This document shows, piece after piece, positions 26,243-34,102 of a stretch of 64,000 nt of DNA. How positions within the stretch are numbered: the first letter of the stretch is position 1; the number at the start of each line of letters is the position of its first letter. Location: positions 1,121,753-1,185,752 of the forward strand of contig NZ_FMWX01000001.1 of NCBI RefSeq assembly GCF_900103265.1, read 5' to 3'. The stretch is from Sphingomonas sp. NFR15 (GTDB lineage: Bacteria; Pseudomonadota; Alphaproteobacteria; Sphingomonadales; Sphingomonadaceae). Position numbers and translations under genes: made by a program. The notes beneath the pieces are model-generated. The model had not been told where the DNA came from. It made no database searches and was given only the letters and a program-made list of their open reading frames with translations.

Positions 26243-27163
26243 TCACAGCGCGCCGGCGAGCGCGAGCACCACGCCGGTCGCGACGATCAGCAGCCCCGCG
26301 ACCTCGCTCCGCGCCATGCGTTCGCCGAGGTAGAAATGCGCGAACGCCATCGTGAAGGCGACCTCGACCTGCCCGACGATCCGCACCAGCGCGACCGGCG
26401 CGGTGGCGAAGCCGGTGAACCAGCACGCCGAACCGACCGAGGAGAGCAGACCGACCTGGCCGGACACCCGCCAGCTCGCCAGCACGCGCGCCATCTCGCC
26501 ACGTTCGCGCAGCAGCACATAGCCGCCCTGCAACATCGTCTGGGTGGCGACGGTCGCCGTGAGCGTGACGAGCGCGGCGAGGATGTGATCGCCGGTCGCG
26601 ACTTCGAACGTGGTGCGGCGGATCGCGATCGTCGCCAGCGCGAACACGGTGCCCGAGGCGATACCGTAGAGCGCCGCCCGCTCGCCGAGCGCACGCGCGA
26701 ACGCGACCGGCGCCATCGCCCGCCCGCCGGTCGCCAGCACCATCACCCCGACCACGCCGAGCGCGATGCCGGCCCAGCTCAACGCGCTCAAATGGTCATG
26801 GAGCAGCACCGCCGAGAACAGCGCCGCCTGCACCGCCTCGGTCTTCGAATAGGCCGTGCCGACGACGAAGTTGCGCTCACCGAACGCCATCAGCAGCAGG
26901 TTGGTCGCGACGATCTGCCCGATCGCCCCGGCGAGGCAGAACGGCCAGAATTGCGCACCGAGCGCGGGCCAGACGCCGGGCGCGGCAAGTGCGTGATAGC
27001 CGGCGAGCATGACGAGCGCGAACGGCAGACCGTAGAGATAGCGCACCAGCCCGGCGCCGTTGACCGACAGCGACCTGCCGACCCGCCGCTGCACCGCCGT
27101 CCGCCACGCCTGCACCGCGCCCGCGACAAGGGTAACGGGGAGCCAGATCGGGGAGGCGATCAT
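26243..27163 (-). CDS. EamA/DMT family transporter
   Basis: A 306-residue membrane protein with about ten hydrophobic segments in two EamA-type halves (ending in the typical FYLGERMARSEVAGLLIVATGV). The drug/metabolite transporter superfamily exports amino acids, sugars or drugs. A motif run AYSKTEAVQAALFSAVLLHDHLS in the middle is typical. The substrate is not predictable. The gene stands alone between the hydrolase and a repeat. Confidence 0.85.
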   Translation of the reverse strand: MIASPIWLPVTLVAGAVQAWRTAVQRRVGRSLSVNGAGLVRYLYGLPFALVMLAGYHALAAPGVWPALGAQFWPFCLAGAIGQIVATNLLLMAFGERNFVVGTAYSKTEAVQAALFSAVLLHDHLSALSWAGIALGVVGVMVLATGGRAMAPVAFARALGERAALYGIASGTVFALATIAIRRTTFEVATGDHILAALVTLTATVATQTMLQGGYVLLRERGEMARVLASWRVSGQVGLLSSVGSACWFTGFATAPVALVRIVGQVEVAFTMAFAHFYLGERMARSEVAGLLIVATGVVLALAGAL

Positions 27164-27180
27164 GGCGTGCGCCCAAGCAC

Positions 27181-27271
27181 GTTGCCGCGGCGCAGGCTGG
27201 GGCCGCCGAGTTTTGGGCAGTCCGCTCGCAAAGTTACGCAGCGGCCCCGGCCTTCGCCGGGGCGACGGTTA
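27181..27271. repeat. Composite palindromic repeat, family B, downstream of the GIY-YIG gene
   Basis: A somewhat degenerate left arm (GCGGCGCAGGCTGGGGCCGC) and a good right arm (GCGGCCCCGG...CCGGGGCGAC). The end GACGGTTA supplies the TAA stop of the GIY-YIG gene on the minus strand, exactly as the 21163-21254 copy does for the HigA-like gene. Confidence 0.85.
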
Positions 27272-27553
27272 TGCGTTGATCGTTTCCCAGAGGTCATCCC
27301 AATTGGGGTTCGCTTCGGCGATCAGGCGGCATTTCCATGAACGATTCCAGTCTTTCAGGCGCCTCTCGCGGAGGATCGCATCCTCGATGCGGTCGTGATG
27401 TTCGATCAGTACGAGGCGGGTGCAATTCCATTTCGCGGCAAAGGCGGAGCCGCGTTTCTCGCGATGCGCCTGAATGCGGGCGATGTCAGCCGTGACGCCG
27501 ATGTAGAGGATGCCGAACGGCTTGTTGGTCATGATGTACGTGAAGCCGCCCAT
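27269..27553 (-). CDS. GIY-YIG nuclease family protein
   Basis: A 94-residue stand-alone GIY-YIG domain (UPF0213-like). The variant motif FTYIM...LYIGVT is at the start, the conserved Arg is in AHREKRG, and the metal-binding Glu is probably in AILRERRLKDW. Such nucleases cut DNA with one metal ion; small free-standing ones have no assigned role. The start is MGGFTYIM at 27553; the upstream 24 in-frame codons read into a family B repeat. The gene is bracketed by two copies of that repeat, 21 bp before its start and overlapping its stop. It may be part of a repeat-nuclease unit. Confidence 0.86.
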   Translation of the reverse strand: MGGFTYIMTNKPFGILYIGVTADIARIQAHREKRGSAFAAKWNCTRLVLIEHHDRIEDAILRERRLKDWNRSWKCRLIAEANPNWDDLWETINA

Positions 27554-27573
27554 CAACACCCCGGCCCGATATC

Positions 27574-27659
27574 GTCGCCCCGGCGCAGGCCGGGGCCGCT
27601 GCGTTTTAACCACCTCGATCGCCAAATCACCTGGCGGCCCCGGCCTGCGCCGGGGCGAC
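27574..27659. repeat. Composite palindromic repeat, family B, upstream of the GIY-YIG gene
   Basis: Near-perfect inverted arms GTCGCCCCGGCGCAGGCC and GGCCTGCGCCGGGGCGAC around a ~35-base spacer. It lies between the fumarase stop (25 bp away) and the GIY-YIG start (21 bp away). Confidence 0.9.
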
Positions 27660-27684
27660 GTGCTTGGCTATCTCACCCTTTACC

Positions 27685-29202
27685 TCACGCCAGCAGCTTC
27701 TCCCGCGCGATCTTCTCCTTCCACACCAAGGGCGCGAGCTGGTGCACGTTCGCGCCCGACGAATCGACCGCGACCGTCACCGGGAAATCCTGCACCTCGA
27801 ACTCGTAGATCGCTTCCATGCCGAGATCGGCGAAGCCGACCACCTTCGAACCCTTGATCGCGCGCGCGACGAGATAGGCCGCGCCGCCGACCGCCATCAG
27901 ATAGGCGCTTTCCTTCTCGGCGATCGCCTTGGTCGCGTCCGCGCCGCGCTCGGCCTTGCCGACCATCGCGAGCAGGCCCTGGTCGAGCATCATGCGGGTG
28001 AACTTGTCCATCCGCGTCGCGGTGGTGGGGCCGGCGGGGCCGACCACTTCCTCGCCGACCGGATCGACCGGACCGACATAATAGATCACCCGCCCCCGGA
28101 AATCGACCGGCAGCGGCTCGCCCGCATCGAGCATGTCCTTGATCCGCTTGTGCGCGGCGTCGCGGCCGGTGAGCATCTTGCCGTTGAGGAGAAGGCGGTC
28201 GCCCTGCTTCCAGCCCTTGACGTCCTCGGGCGTGAGCGTGTCGAGATCGACGCGGATCGCGGCGGAATCGGGCTTCCAATCGACCTTGGGCCATTCGTCG
28301 AGCTTGGGGGTTTCGAGGAAGGCGGGGCCGGAGCCGTCGAGCGTGAAGTGCGCGTGGCGGGTGGCGGCGCAGTTGGGGATCATCGCAACCGGCTTGCCGG
28401 CGGCATGGCACGGCGCATCCTTGATCTTGACGTCGAGGATGGTCGAGAGCCCGCCCAGCCCCTGCGCGCCAATGCCGAGCGCGTTGACCTTGTCGAAGAT
28501 CTCGATGCGCAGCGCCTCGATATCGTTACGAGGGCCACGCGCCTTCAATGGTCCCATGTCGATCGGCTCCATCAGCGCCTGCTTGGCGAGCAGCACGCAA
28601 TGTTCGGCGGTGCCGCCGATGCCGATGCCGAGCATGCCGGGCGGGCACCAGCCCGCGCCCATCTGCGGCAGCATTTCGAGCACCCAGTCGACGATCGAAT
28701 CGCTCGGGTTCATCATCTTGAACTTGGATTTGTTCTCGCTGCCGCCGCCCTTGGCCGCGACATCGACCGAGACGCGCGCGCCCGGCACCATCTCGACATG
28801 GAGCACGCAGGGCGTGTTGTCCTTGGTGTTGCGGCGGGTGAAGGCGGGATCGGCGAGCACCGAGGCGCGCAGCTTGTTCTCGGGGTTGAGATAGGCAAGC
28901 CGGACGCCCTCATCGACGATCTCCTGGAGCGAGCGGCTGGTGTCGTCGAAGCGACAGTCCATGCCCCACTTCACGAACACGTTGACGATGCCGGTATCCT
29001 GGCAGATCGGGCGATGCCCCTCCGCGCACATCCGCGAATTGGTGAGGATCTGCGCGATCGCGTCCTTCGCCGCCGGACCTTGTTCGGCCTCATAGGCGTC
29101 GCCGAGCGCGCGGATATAGTCCATCGGGTGATAGTAAGAGATGAACTGGAGCGCGTCGGCGACGCTCTCGATCAGATCGGCTTCGCGGATGATGGTGGTC
29201 AT
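27685..29202 (-). CDS. fumA: Fumarate hydratase, class I (iron-sulfur type)
   Basis: A 505-residue class I fumarase, the oxygen-sensitive [4Fe-4S] enzyme that interconverts fumarate and malate in the TCA cycle. Both halves of the bacterial fused form are present. The N-terminal catalytic part has RPICQDTGIVNVF, GTAEHCVLLAK and PNCAATRHAHF, whose cysteines are candidate cluster ligands. The C-terminal beta part has GRVIYYVGPVDPVGEEVVGPAGPTTATRMDKF and KGSKVVGFADLGMEAIYEF. The start is MTTIIREAD at 29202; 22 further upstream codons are not family-like. The symbol is used for the class, since fumA and fumB cannot be told apart. Confidence 0.93.
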   Translation of the reverse strand: MTTIIREADLIESVADALQFISYYHPMDYIRALGDAYEAEQGPAAKDAIAQILTNSRMCAEGHRPICQDTGIVNVFVKWGMDCRFDDTSRSLQEIVDEGVRLAYLNPENKLRASVLADPAFTRRNTKDNTPCVLHVEMVPGARVSVDVAAKGGGSENKSKFKMMNPSDSIVDWVLEMLPQMGAGWCPPGMLGIGIGGTAEHCVLLAKQALMEPIDMGPLKARGPRNDIEALRIEIFDKVNALGIGAQGLGGLSTILDVKIKDAPCHAAGKPVAMIPNCAATRHAHFTLDGSGPAFLETPKLDEWPKVDWKPDSAAIRVDLDTLTPEDVKGWKQGDRLLLNGKMLTGRDAAHKRIKDMLDAGEPLPVDFRGRVIYYVGPVDPVGEEVVGPAGPTTATRMDKFTRMMLDQGLLAMVGKAERGADATKAIAEKESAYLMAVGGAAYLVARAIKGSKVVGFADLGMEAIYEFEVQDFPVTVAVDSSGANVHQLAPLVWKEKIAREKLLA

Positions 29203-29383
29203 GGCTGCTCGCTCGAAGGAAATGGTGGCCGCACCTAGACCACATCGCGCGCCGAGGGAAAGTCCCACGCCCGAGCGGCGGCTTGAGCGTGAATGTGGCG
29301 GTTACCACCATTATGGAGGTGAACACCGTATTCCGGCGCATGCCGGCAAGCAATTGGCAAGGATCGGCGGCTAGGTCCGCCGC

Positions 29384-31561
29384 ATGGTTCCACCGCTCAC
29401 TCCCCTCCGCACGGCCGCGCTTTGTCTATGTGTCGCCGTGACGACGGCGGCTGCGATGGCGAGCCGCGACGCGCGCGCCGTGCCGCTCGCGCTCATGCTG
29501 GTGGGCGGGGTCGCGGTCCTGCTGTTCCGCACCGCGCGCGCGCCGCAGCGCCCCCCGGCGCTCGCCAACCCGCTCGCCGATGGAGTCGCGGCGCGGCTGG
29601 TGCGCGAATATGAGGAACAGGGCACCGGCTGGTTCTGGCAGACCGACCGCGAGGGGCGCGTCACCTATCTCTCGACCAAGGTCGCCGCCGAACTCGACAC
29701 CGCCGATACGCCCGCGATCGGCGCGCCGATCCGCACGCTGTTCCGGGTCGATACCAACGCGACCGAGACGGAACGGACGATCGCCTTCCATCTCGCCTCG
29801 CGCACCGCCTTCTCCAACTATTCGGTGCGCCCCGCGGTGCCGGGGAAACTGGAGCGCTGGTGGTCGATGTCGGGCCGGCCGATCACCGATGCCGACGGCA
29901 CGTTCCAGGGTTTCATCGGCAACGGCAGCGACCTCACCGAGCGCCGCCGCGCCGAAGCCGAGATCGCCCGCCTCGCCTTGTTCGACAGCCTCACCGGCCT
30001 CGCCAACCGACAGCGGATGCGGCAATGGCTCGACCAGACACTGTCGCAGGCGCGCGGCGGGCGCGGCACCGCGCTGTTCCTGCTCGATCTCGACCGGTTC
30101 AAGGCGGTCAACGACACGCTCGGCCACCAGACCGGCGACGCGCTGCTCAAGCAGGTCGCGCAGCGGCTGGTGCGCGCGATCGGCGACAGCGGGCTGGTCG
30201 GGCGGCTGGGCGGCGACGAGTTCCAGGTCGTGCTGCCGGGGATGACCGAGCACGACATGCTCGGCACGGTCGCGCGCGGCGTCATCGAGGCGCTGTCGCA
30301 GCCCTATTCGATCGACGGCTCCTCGATCTCGATCGGCTGTTCGATCGGCATCGCGATCGCGCCCGAGGACGGCGACGATGCCGAGACGATGGTGCGCAAT
30401 GCCGATCTCGCGCTGTACGGCGCCAAGGGCGACGGGCGCGGCGTCCACCGTTTCTTCAAGCCGGCGATGCTCGACGGCGCGCGCAGCCGCAAGCAGATCG
30501 AGGACGATCTGCGCCACGCGCTCGCCGCCGATCAATTGCACGTCGCCTATCAGCCGGTGGTGAGCACCGCGAGCGGGCGGATCGTCGGCTATGAGGCGCT
30601 GGTGCGCTGGGAGCATCCGACGCGCGGATCGGTCTCCCCGGCCGAGTTCGTGCCGGTCGCGGAGGATTGCGGCCTGATCGAGGCGATCGGCGAATGGGTG
30701 CTGCGCACCGCCTGCATCGAGGCGGCGACATGGCCGGACGACATCCGCGTCGCGGTCAACGTCTCGCCGATCCAGTTCGCCAATCCGGCGCTGCCGACGA
30801 TCGTCACCTCGGCGCTGGCGCGCTCGGGCATCGCGCCGGGGCGGCTCGAACTGGAGATCACCGAGGGCGTGTTCCTCGACGAAACGGCGCAGTCCGAGCA
30901 GATGTTCAAGACGCTCAAGGCGATCGGCGTGCGGCTCGCGCTCGACGATTTCGGCACCGGCTATTCCTCGCTCGGCTATCTGAAGAAGGCGCCGTTCGAC
31001 AAGATCAAGATCGACCAGGGCTTCGTGCGCGGCGCCGCGATCCCCGGCAACCGCAACGCGGCGATCATCCGCGCGATCGTCACGCTCGCCGACGCGCTCG
31101 ACATGGAGACGACCGCCGAGGGCGTCGAGACGCAGGACGAGATCGCGCTGATCCGCGCGCTCGGATGCAGCCACATCCAGGGCTGGGCCTATGGCAAGGC
31201 CGCGCGCGCGGGCGAGGTGCCGGCGCAGCTCGCCGCGCAGGGCGGCATGCCGCTCGCCTCGGCCCCTGCCAGGAGCCGCCCGCCGCGCCACACGATGATC
31301 CGCACCGCGCGCATCCGCGCGGGCGATGCCGCGGGCGAGATCCGCATCCGCAACCTGTCGCCGGGCGGGGCGATGATCGACGGCATCGCGATCGACGGCG
31401 AGGCGACCGACGTGGACGTGATGATCGAACTGGTCGAGGATGAGATGTTTCCCGCCAAGCTGCGCTGGGCGATCGATGGCCGCGCCGGGCTGGAATTCGA
31501 AAGCCCCTTCAACATGGCGCGGCTCGCCCGCCCAACCTTGCCGGTGCGCAAGGCGGGATAG
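29384..31561 (+). CDS. Cyclic-di-GMP signalling protein: membrane anchor, PAS, GGDEF, EAL, PilZ
   Basis: A 725-residue protein. Residues 1-47 hold two hydrophobic segments, ~75-190 a PAS domain (GWFWQTDREGRVTYLS), ~195-355 a GGDEF domain with an intact GGDEF, ~370-615 an EAL domain with YEALVRW, LDDFGTGYSS and KIDQGFV, and ~640-720 a PilZ-like domain (RTARIRAGDAAGEIRIRNLSPGGAMI). It can make and/or degrade cyclic di-GMP, and the PilZ part may sense the product. I see no clear inhibitory RxxD site before the GGDEF. The gene is monocistronic and divergent from fumarase. Net activity cannot be judged from sequence. Confidence 0.9.
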   Translation: MVPPLTPLRTAALCLCVAVTTAAAMASRDARAVPLALMLVGGVAVLLFRTARAPQRPPALANPLADGVAARLVREYEEQGTGWFWQTDREGRVTYLSTKVAAELDTADTPAIGAPIRTLFRVDTNATETERTIAFHLASRTAFSNYSVRPAVPGKLERWWSMSGRPITDADGTFQGFIGNGSDLTERRRAEAEIARLALFDSLTGLANRQRMRQWLDQTLSQARGGRGTALFLLDLDRFKAVNDTLGHQTGDALLKQVAQRLVRAIGDSGLVGRLGGDEFQVVLPGMTEHDMLGTVARGVIEALSQPYSIDGSSISIGCSIGIAIAPEDGDDAETMVRNADLALYGAKGDGRGVHRFFKPAMLDGARSRKQIEDDLRHALAADQLHVAYQPVVSTASGRIVGYEALVRWEHPTRGSVSPAEFVPVAEDCGLIEAIGEWVLRTACIEAATWPDDIRVAVNVSPIQFANPALPTIVTSALARSGIAPGRLELEITEGVFLDETAQSEQMFKTLKAIGVRLALDDFGTGYSSLGYLKKAPFDKIKIDQGFVRGAAIPGNRNAAIIRAIVTLADALDMETTAEGVETQDEIALIRALGCSHIQGWAYGKAARAGEVPAQLAAQGGMPLASAPARSRPPRHTMIRTARIRAGDAAGEIRIRNLSPGGAMIDGIAIDGEATDVDVMIELVEDEMFPAKLRWAIDGRAGLEFESPFNMARLARPTLPVRKAG

Positions 31562-31840
31562 CCTATTTCCCGTCCCGAAGGCGCGCGCGAGCATCGCCGC
31601 ACCTGTTGGCGCTAAGCGCCCGGCACATACCGGGTCGGGTGGCCGGCAGCGCGCAAAGAAATCTGTGGATTCCCGGTTCGTTCCCTTGCGTTTCGCGGAG
31701 GTGGCGGAAGTCCACGCGTCGCGGCGTGGCACGCTTCCCGCGATGCCATGAACCGAATCAAAATAGCGACGAACCGAGTCCCTGATCTGTCATTTACGGT
31801 CTTGCGATCGCGCGCGATCCGGCACAATCTGTAGGGGTAA
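31562..31840. other. Intergenic stretch between the GGDEF-EAL gene and the nrdA leader
   Basis: No open frame with coding character is seen here. A GGCGC-TAA-GCGCC stem at 31608-31620 may end the GGDEF-EAL transcript. The nrdA promoter should lie toward the right of this stretch, where A+T is higher; no NrdR-box pair was recognised. Confidence 0.5.
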
Positions 31841-32013
31841 GGTTCGGGGGCGAACCCAAGAACTGGTAGAATGGGGTGGCGAACCCCATATGATAGAGCG
31901 GTTGCGCGGTGCGTTTTGCATAGGCGCGGCCTTATTTTGTTCTCACGGGCGAGCGCCCGCAGTGATAGCATCGGGGACTGCCCCCGATTCGAACGGACCG
32001 GGAACACGGTCCG
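31841..32013 (+). promoter_or_regulatory. Stem-loop-rich nrdA leader (five consecutive hairpins)
   Basis: Five stems in a row: GGTTCG/CGAACC (31841-31856), ATGGGGT/ACCCCAT (31871-31889), CGGGC/GCCCG (31946-31959), ATCGGGG/CCCCGAT (31970-31988) and CGGACCG/CGGTCCG (31994-32013). The last ends 33 bases before the nrdA start. They could form a structured 5' leader RNA. I do not recognise a known riboswitch: the cobalamin-type B12 box is absent. Confidence 0.55.
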
Positions 32014-32046
32014 CCTATAGAGATGGTTTGGACAGGGGCGATACCG

Positions 32047-33969
32047 ATGGATTTCAGGGACACCCAGGAAGTGAGCGTAGAGATGGCGACCGACACGATC
32101 GAAGCGACGAAAGTCGAGGCCGGCGGCGCCGACCGCAAGCTCGCCGAGCGCGGCGATTCGAAGGCGGTGCGCCCGCAGCTCTATCCGGTCGAAGTCGATC
32201 ATTCGCGCGACGCGCTCCTTACCGATTTCGGCAAGGAGACGCTGACCGATCGCTATCTGCTGCCCGGCGAGCGCTTCCAGGATCTGTTCGTGCGCGTCGC
32301 CTCGGCCTATGCCGACGACGCCGGCCACGCGCAGCGGCTGTACGATTACATCTCGCAACTGTGGTTCATGCCGGCGACGCCGGTGCTGTCGAACGGCGGC
32401 ACCGGGCGAGGCTTGCCGATCTCGTGCTTCCTCAATTCGGTGCCCGACAGCCTCAACGGTATCGTCGATACCTGGAACGAGAACGTCTGGCTCGCCTCGC
32501 GCGGCGGCGGGATCGGCACCTATTGGGGCAATGTGCGCGGCATCGGCGAGCCGGTCGGCCTCAATGGCAAGACCAGCGGCATCATCCCGTTCGTGCGCGT
32601 GATGGATTCGCTGACGCTGGCGATCAGCCAAGGCTCGCTGCGGCGCGGCTCGGCGGCCTGCTATCTCGACATCTCGCATCCCGAGATCGAAGAATTCCTC
32701 GAAATCCGCAAACCCTCGGGCGATTTCAACCGCAAGGCGCTCAACCTGCACCACGGCGTGCTGATCCCCGATGCCTTCATGGAAGCGGTGCGCGACGGCA
32801 AGGAATGGGCGCTGGTCAGCCCCAAGGACGGATCGGTGCGCAGCACGGTCGATGCGCGCGCGCTGTTCCAGAAGCTGGTCGAGACCCGGCTGGCGACCGG
32901 CGAGCCGTACATCGTCTTCGCCGACCATGTGAACAAGAACATGCCGAAGCACCACCGCGAGCTCGGCCTCAAAGTCTCGACCTCGAACCTGTGCAGCGAG
33001 ATCACGCTGCCGACCGGCAAGGACCATCTCGGCAACGATCGCACCGCGGTGTGCTGCCTGTCCTCGCTCAACCTCGAGACCTGGGACCAGTGGAAGGACG
33101 CGAAGGGCTTCATCGAGGACGTGATGCGCTTCCTCGACAACGTGCTTCAGGACTATATCGACCGCGCCGAGCCGGGCATGGAGCGCGCCGCCTATTCGGC
33201 GATGCGCGAGCGTTCGGTCGGGCTCGGCGTGATGGGCTTCCACTCGTTCCTGCAGGCGCGCGGGCTCGCCTTCGAAGGCGCGATGGCGAAGTCCTGGAAC
33301 CTGCGCATGTTCAAGCACATCAAGGCGCAGGTCGACGAAGCCTCGATGCACCTCGCGGTCGAGCGCGGCCCCTGCCCCGACGCGGCCGATCGCGGCGTGA
33401 TGGAGCGCTTCTCGTGCAAGATGGCGATCGCGCCGACCGCGTCGATCAGCATCATCTGCGGCGGCACCAGCGCGTGCATCGAGCCGATCCCGGCGAACGT
33501 CTATACGCACAAGACGCTGTCGGGCAGCTTCTCGGTGCGCAACCCGTATCTCGAGAAGCTGCTGATCGATAAATCGAAGAACTCGGAAGCGGTGTGGAAT
33601 TCGATCCTCGAGCGCGGTGGTTCGGTGCAGCATCTCGACTTCCTCACGCCCGAGGAGAAGGATTGCTACAAGACCAGCTTCGAGATCGACCAGCGCTGGC
33701 TGATCGAGCTTCAGGCCGATCGCACGCCGTATATCGACCAGTCGACCTCGCTCAACCTGTTCATCCCCGCCGATGTCGAGAAATGGGATCTGCTGATGCT
33801 GCACTTCCGCGCGTGGGAACTGGGCATCAAGTCGCTCTATTATCTGCGCTCGAAATCGGTGCAGCGCGCCGGTTTCGCGGGCGGGGTCGAAGCCGACAAC
33901 ACGATCGACGCGCCCAAGTTCGAGCTCGGCGAGAGCACGGACTATGACGAATGTCTGGCGTGCCAGTGA
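32047..33969 (+). CDS. nrdA: Ribonucleoside-diphosphate reductase, class I, large (alpha) subunit, without ATP cone
   Basis: About 640 residues. It reduces ribonucleoside diphosphates to deoxy forms together with NrdB. Active-site features are present: SCFLNS (redox Cys), NLCSEITLP (the N-x-Cys-x-Glu catalytic set), CCLSSLN (second redox Cys) and the C-terminal CLAC shuttle pair. The protein goes straight from a short Ala/Glu-rich start into the catalytic barrel, so the ~90-residue ATP cone found in E. coli NrdA (761 residues) is missing. The ATG at 32047 has AGGGG upstream; 32023 and 32083 are alternatives. The partner nrdB lies 1.47 kb downstream. Confidence 0.95.
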   Translation: MDFRDTQEVSVEMATDTIEATKVEAGGADRKLAERGDSKAVRPQLYPVEVDHSRDALLTDFGKETLTDRYLLPGERFQDLFVRVASAYADDAGHAQRLYDYISQLWFMPATPVLSNGGTGRGLPISCFLNSVPDSLNGIVDTWNENVWLASRGGGIGTYWGNVRGIGEPVGLNGKTSGIIPFVRVMDSLTLAISQGSLRRGSAACYLDISHPEIEEFLEIRKPSGDFNRKALNLHHGVLIPDAFMEAVRDGKEWALVSPKDGSVRSTVDARALFQKLVETRLATGEPYIVFADHVNKNMPKHHRELGLKVSTSNLCSEITLPTGKDHLGNDRTAVCCLSSLNLETWDQWKDAKGFIEDVMRFLDNVLQDYIDRAEPGMERAAYSAMRERSVGLGVMGFHSFLQARGLAFEGAMAKSWNLRMFKHIKAQVDEASMHLAVERGPCPDAADRGVMERFSCKMAIAPTASISIICGGTSACIEPIPANVYTHKTLSGSFSVRNPYLEKLLIDKSKNSEAVWNSILERGGSVQHLDFLTPEEKDCYKTSFEIDQRWLIELQADRTPYIDQSTSLNLFIPADVEKWDLLMLHFRAWELGIKSLYYLRSKSVQRAGFAGGVEADNTIDAPKFELGESTDYDECLACQ

Positions 33970-33983
33970 GGTGGTTGAGGTAA

Positions 33984-34100
33984 GTCGCCCTCACCCTCCC
34001 ATGCTGCGCATGGGCTCCTCCCTCTCCCAAAGGGACAGGGGTTCTGCCCCTCTCCCTGTGGGAGAGGGAGGGAGCCGCGCAGCGGCGGAAGGGTGAGGGA
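33984..34100. repeat. Palindromic repeat, family A, left of the DUF559 gene
   Basis: Inverted arms start GCCCTCACCCTCCC and end GGAAGGGTGAGGG, with an inner TCCCTCTCCCA/TGGGAGAGGGA pair. It begins 15 bp after the nrdA stop and ends 2 bp before the DUF559 start codon. Confidence 0.9.
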
Positions 34101-34102
34101 GA

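Noticed and set aside
27269..27659. Insertion sequence around the GIY-YIG gene
   Set aside because: No transposase, no terminal inverted repeats beyond the short palindromes and no visible target duplication. Described as a repeat-flanked unit instead.
29426..31732. 768-codon minus-strand frame opposite the GGDEF-EAL gene
   Set aside because: Antisense shadow of the conserved GGDEF-EAL coding sequence; composition is not protein-like.
31841..32013. Cobalamin riboswitch or tRNA-like fold upstream of nrdA
   Set aside because: The B12-box and the long-range elements are missing, and a GATTCGAAC segment is not set in a paired T arm. Only the stem-loop run itself can be claimed.
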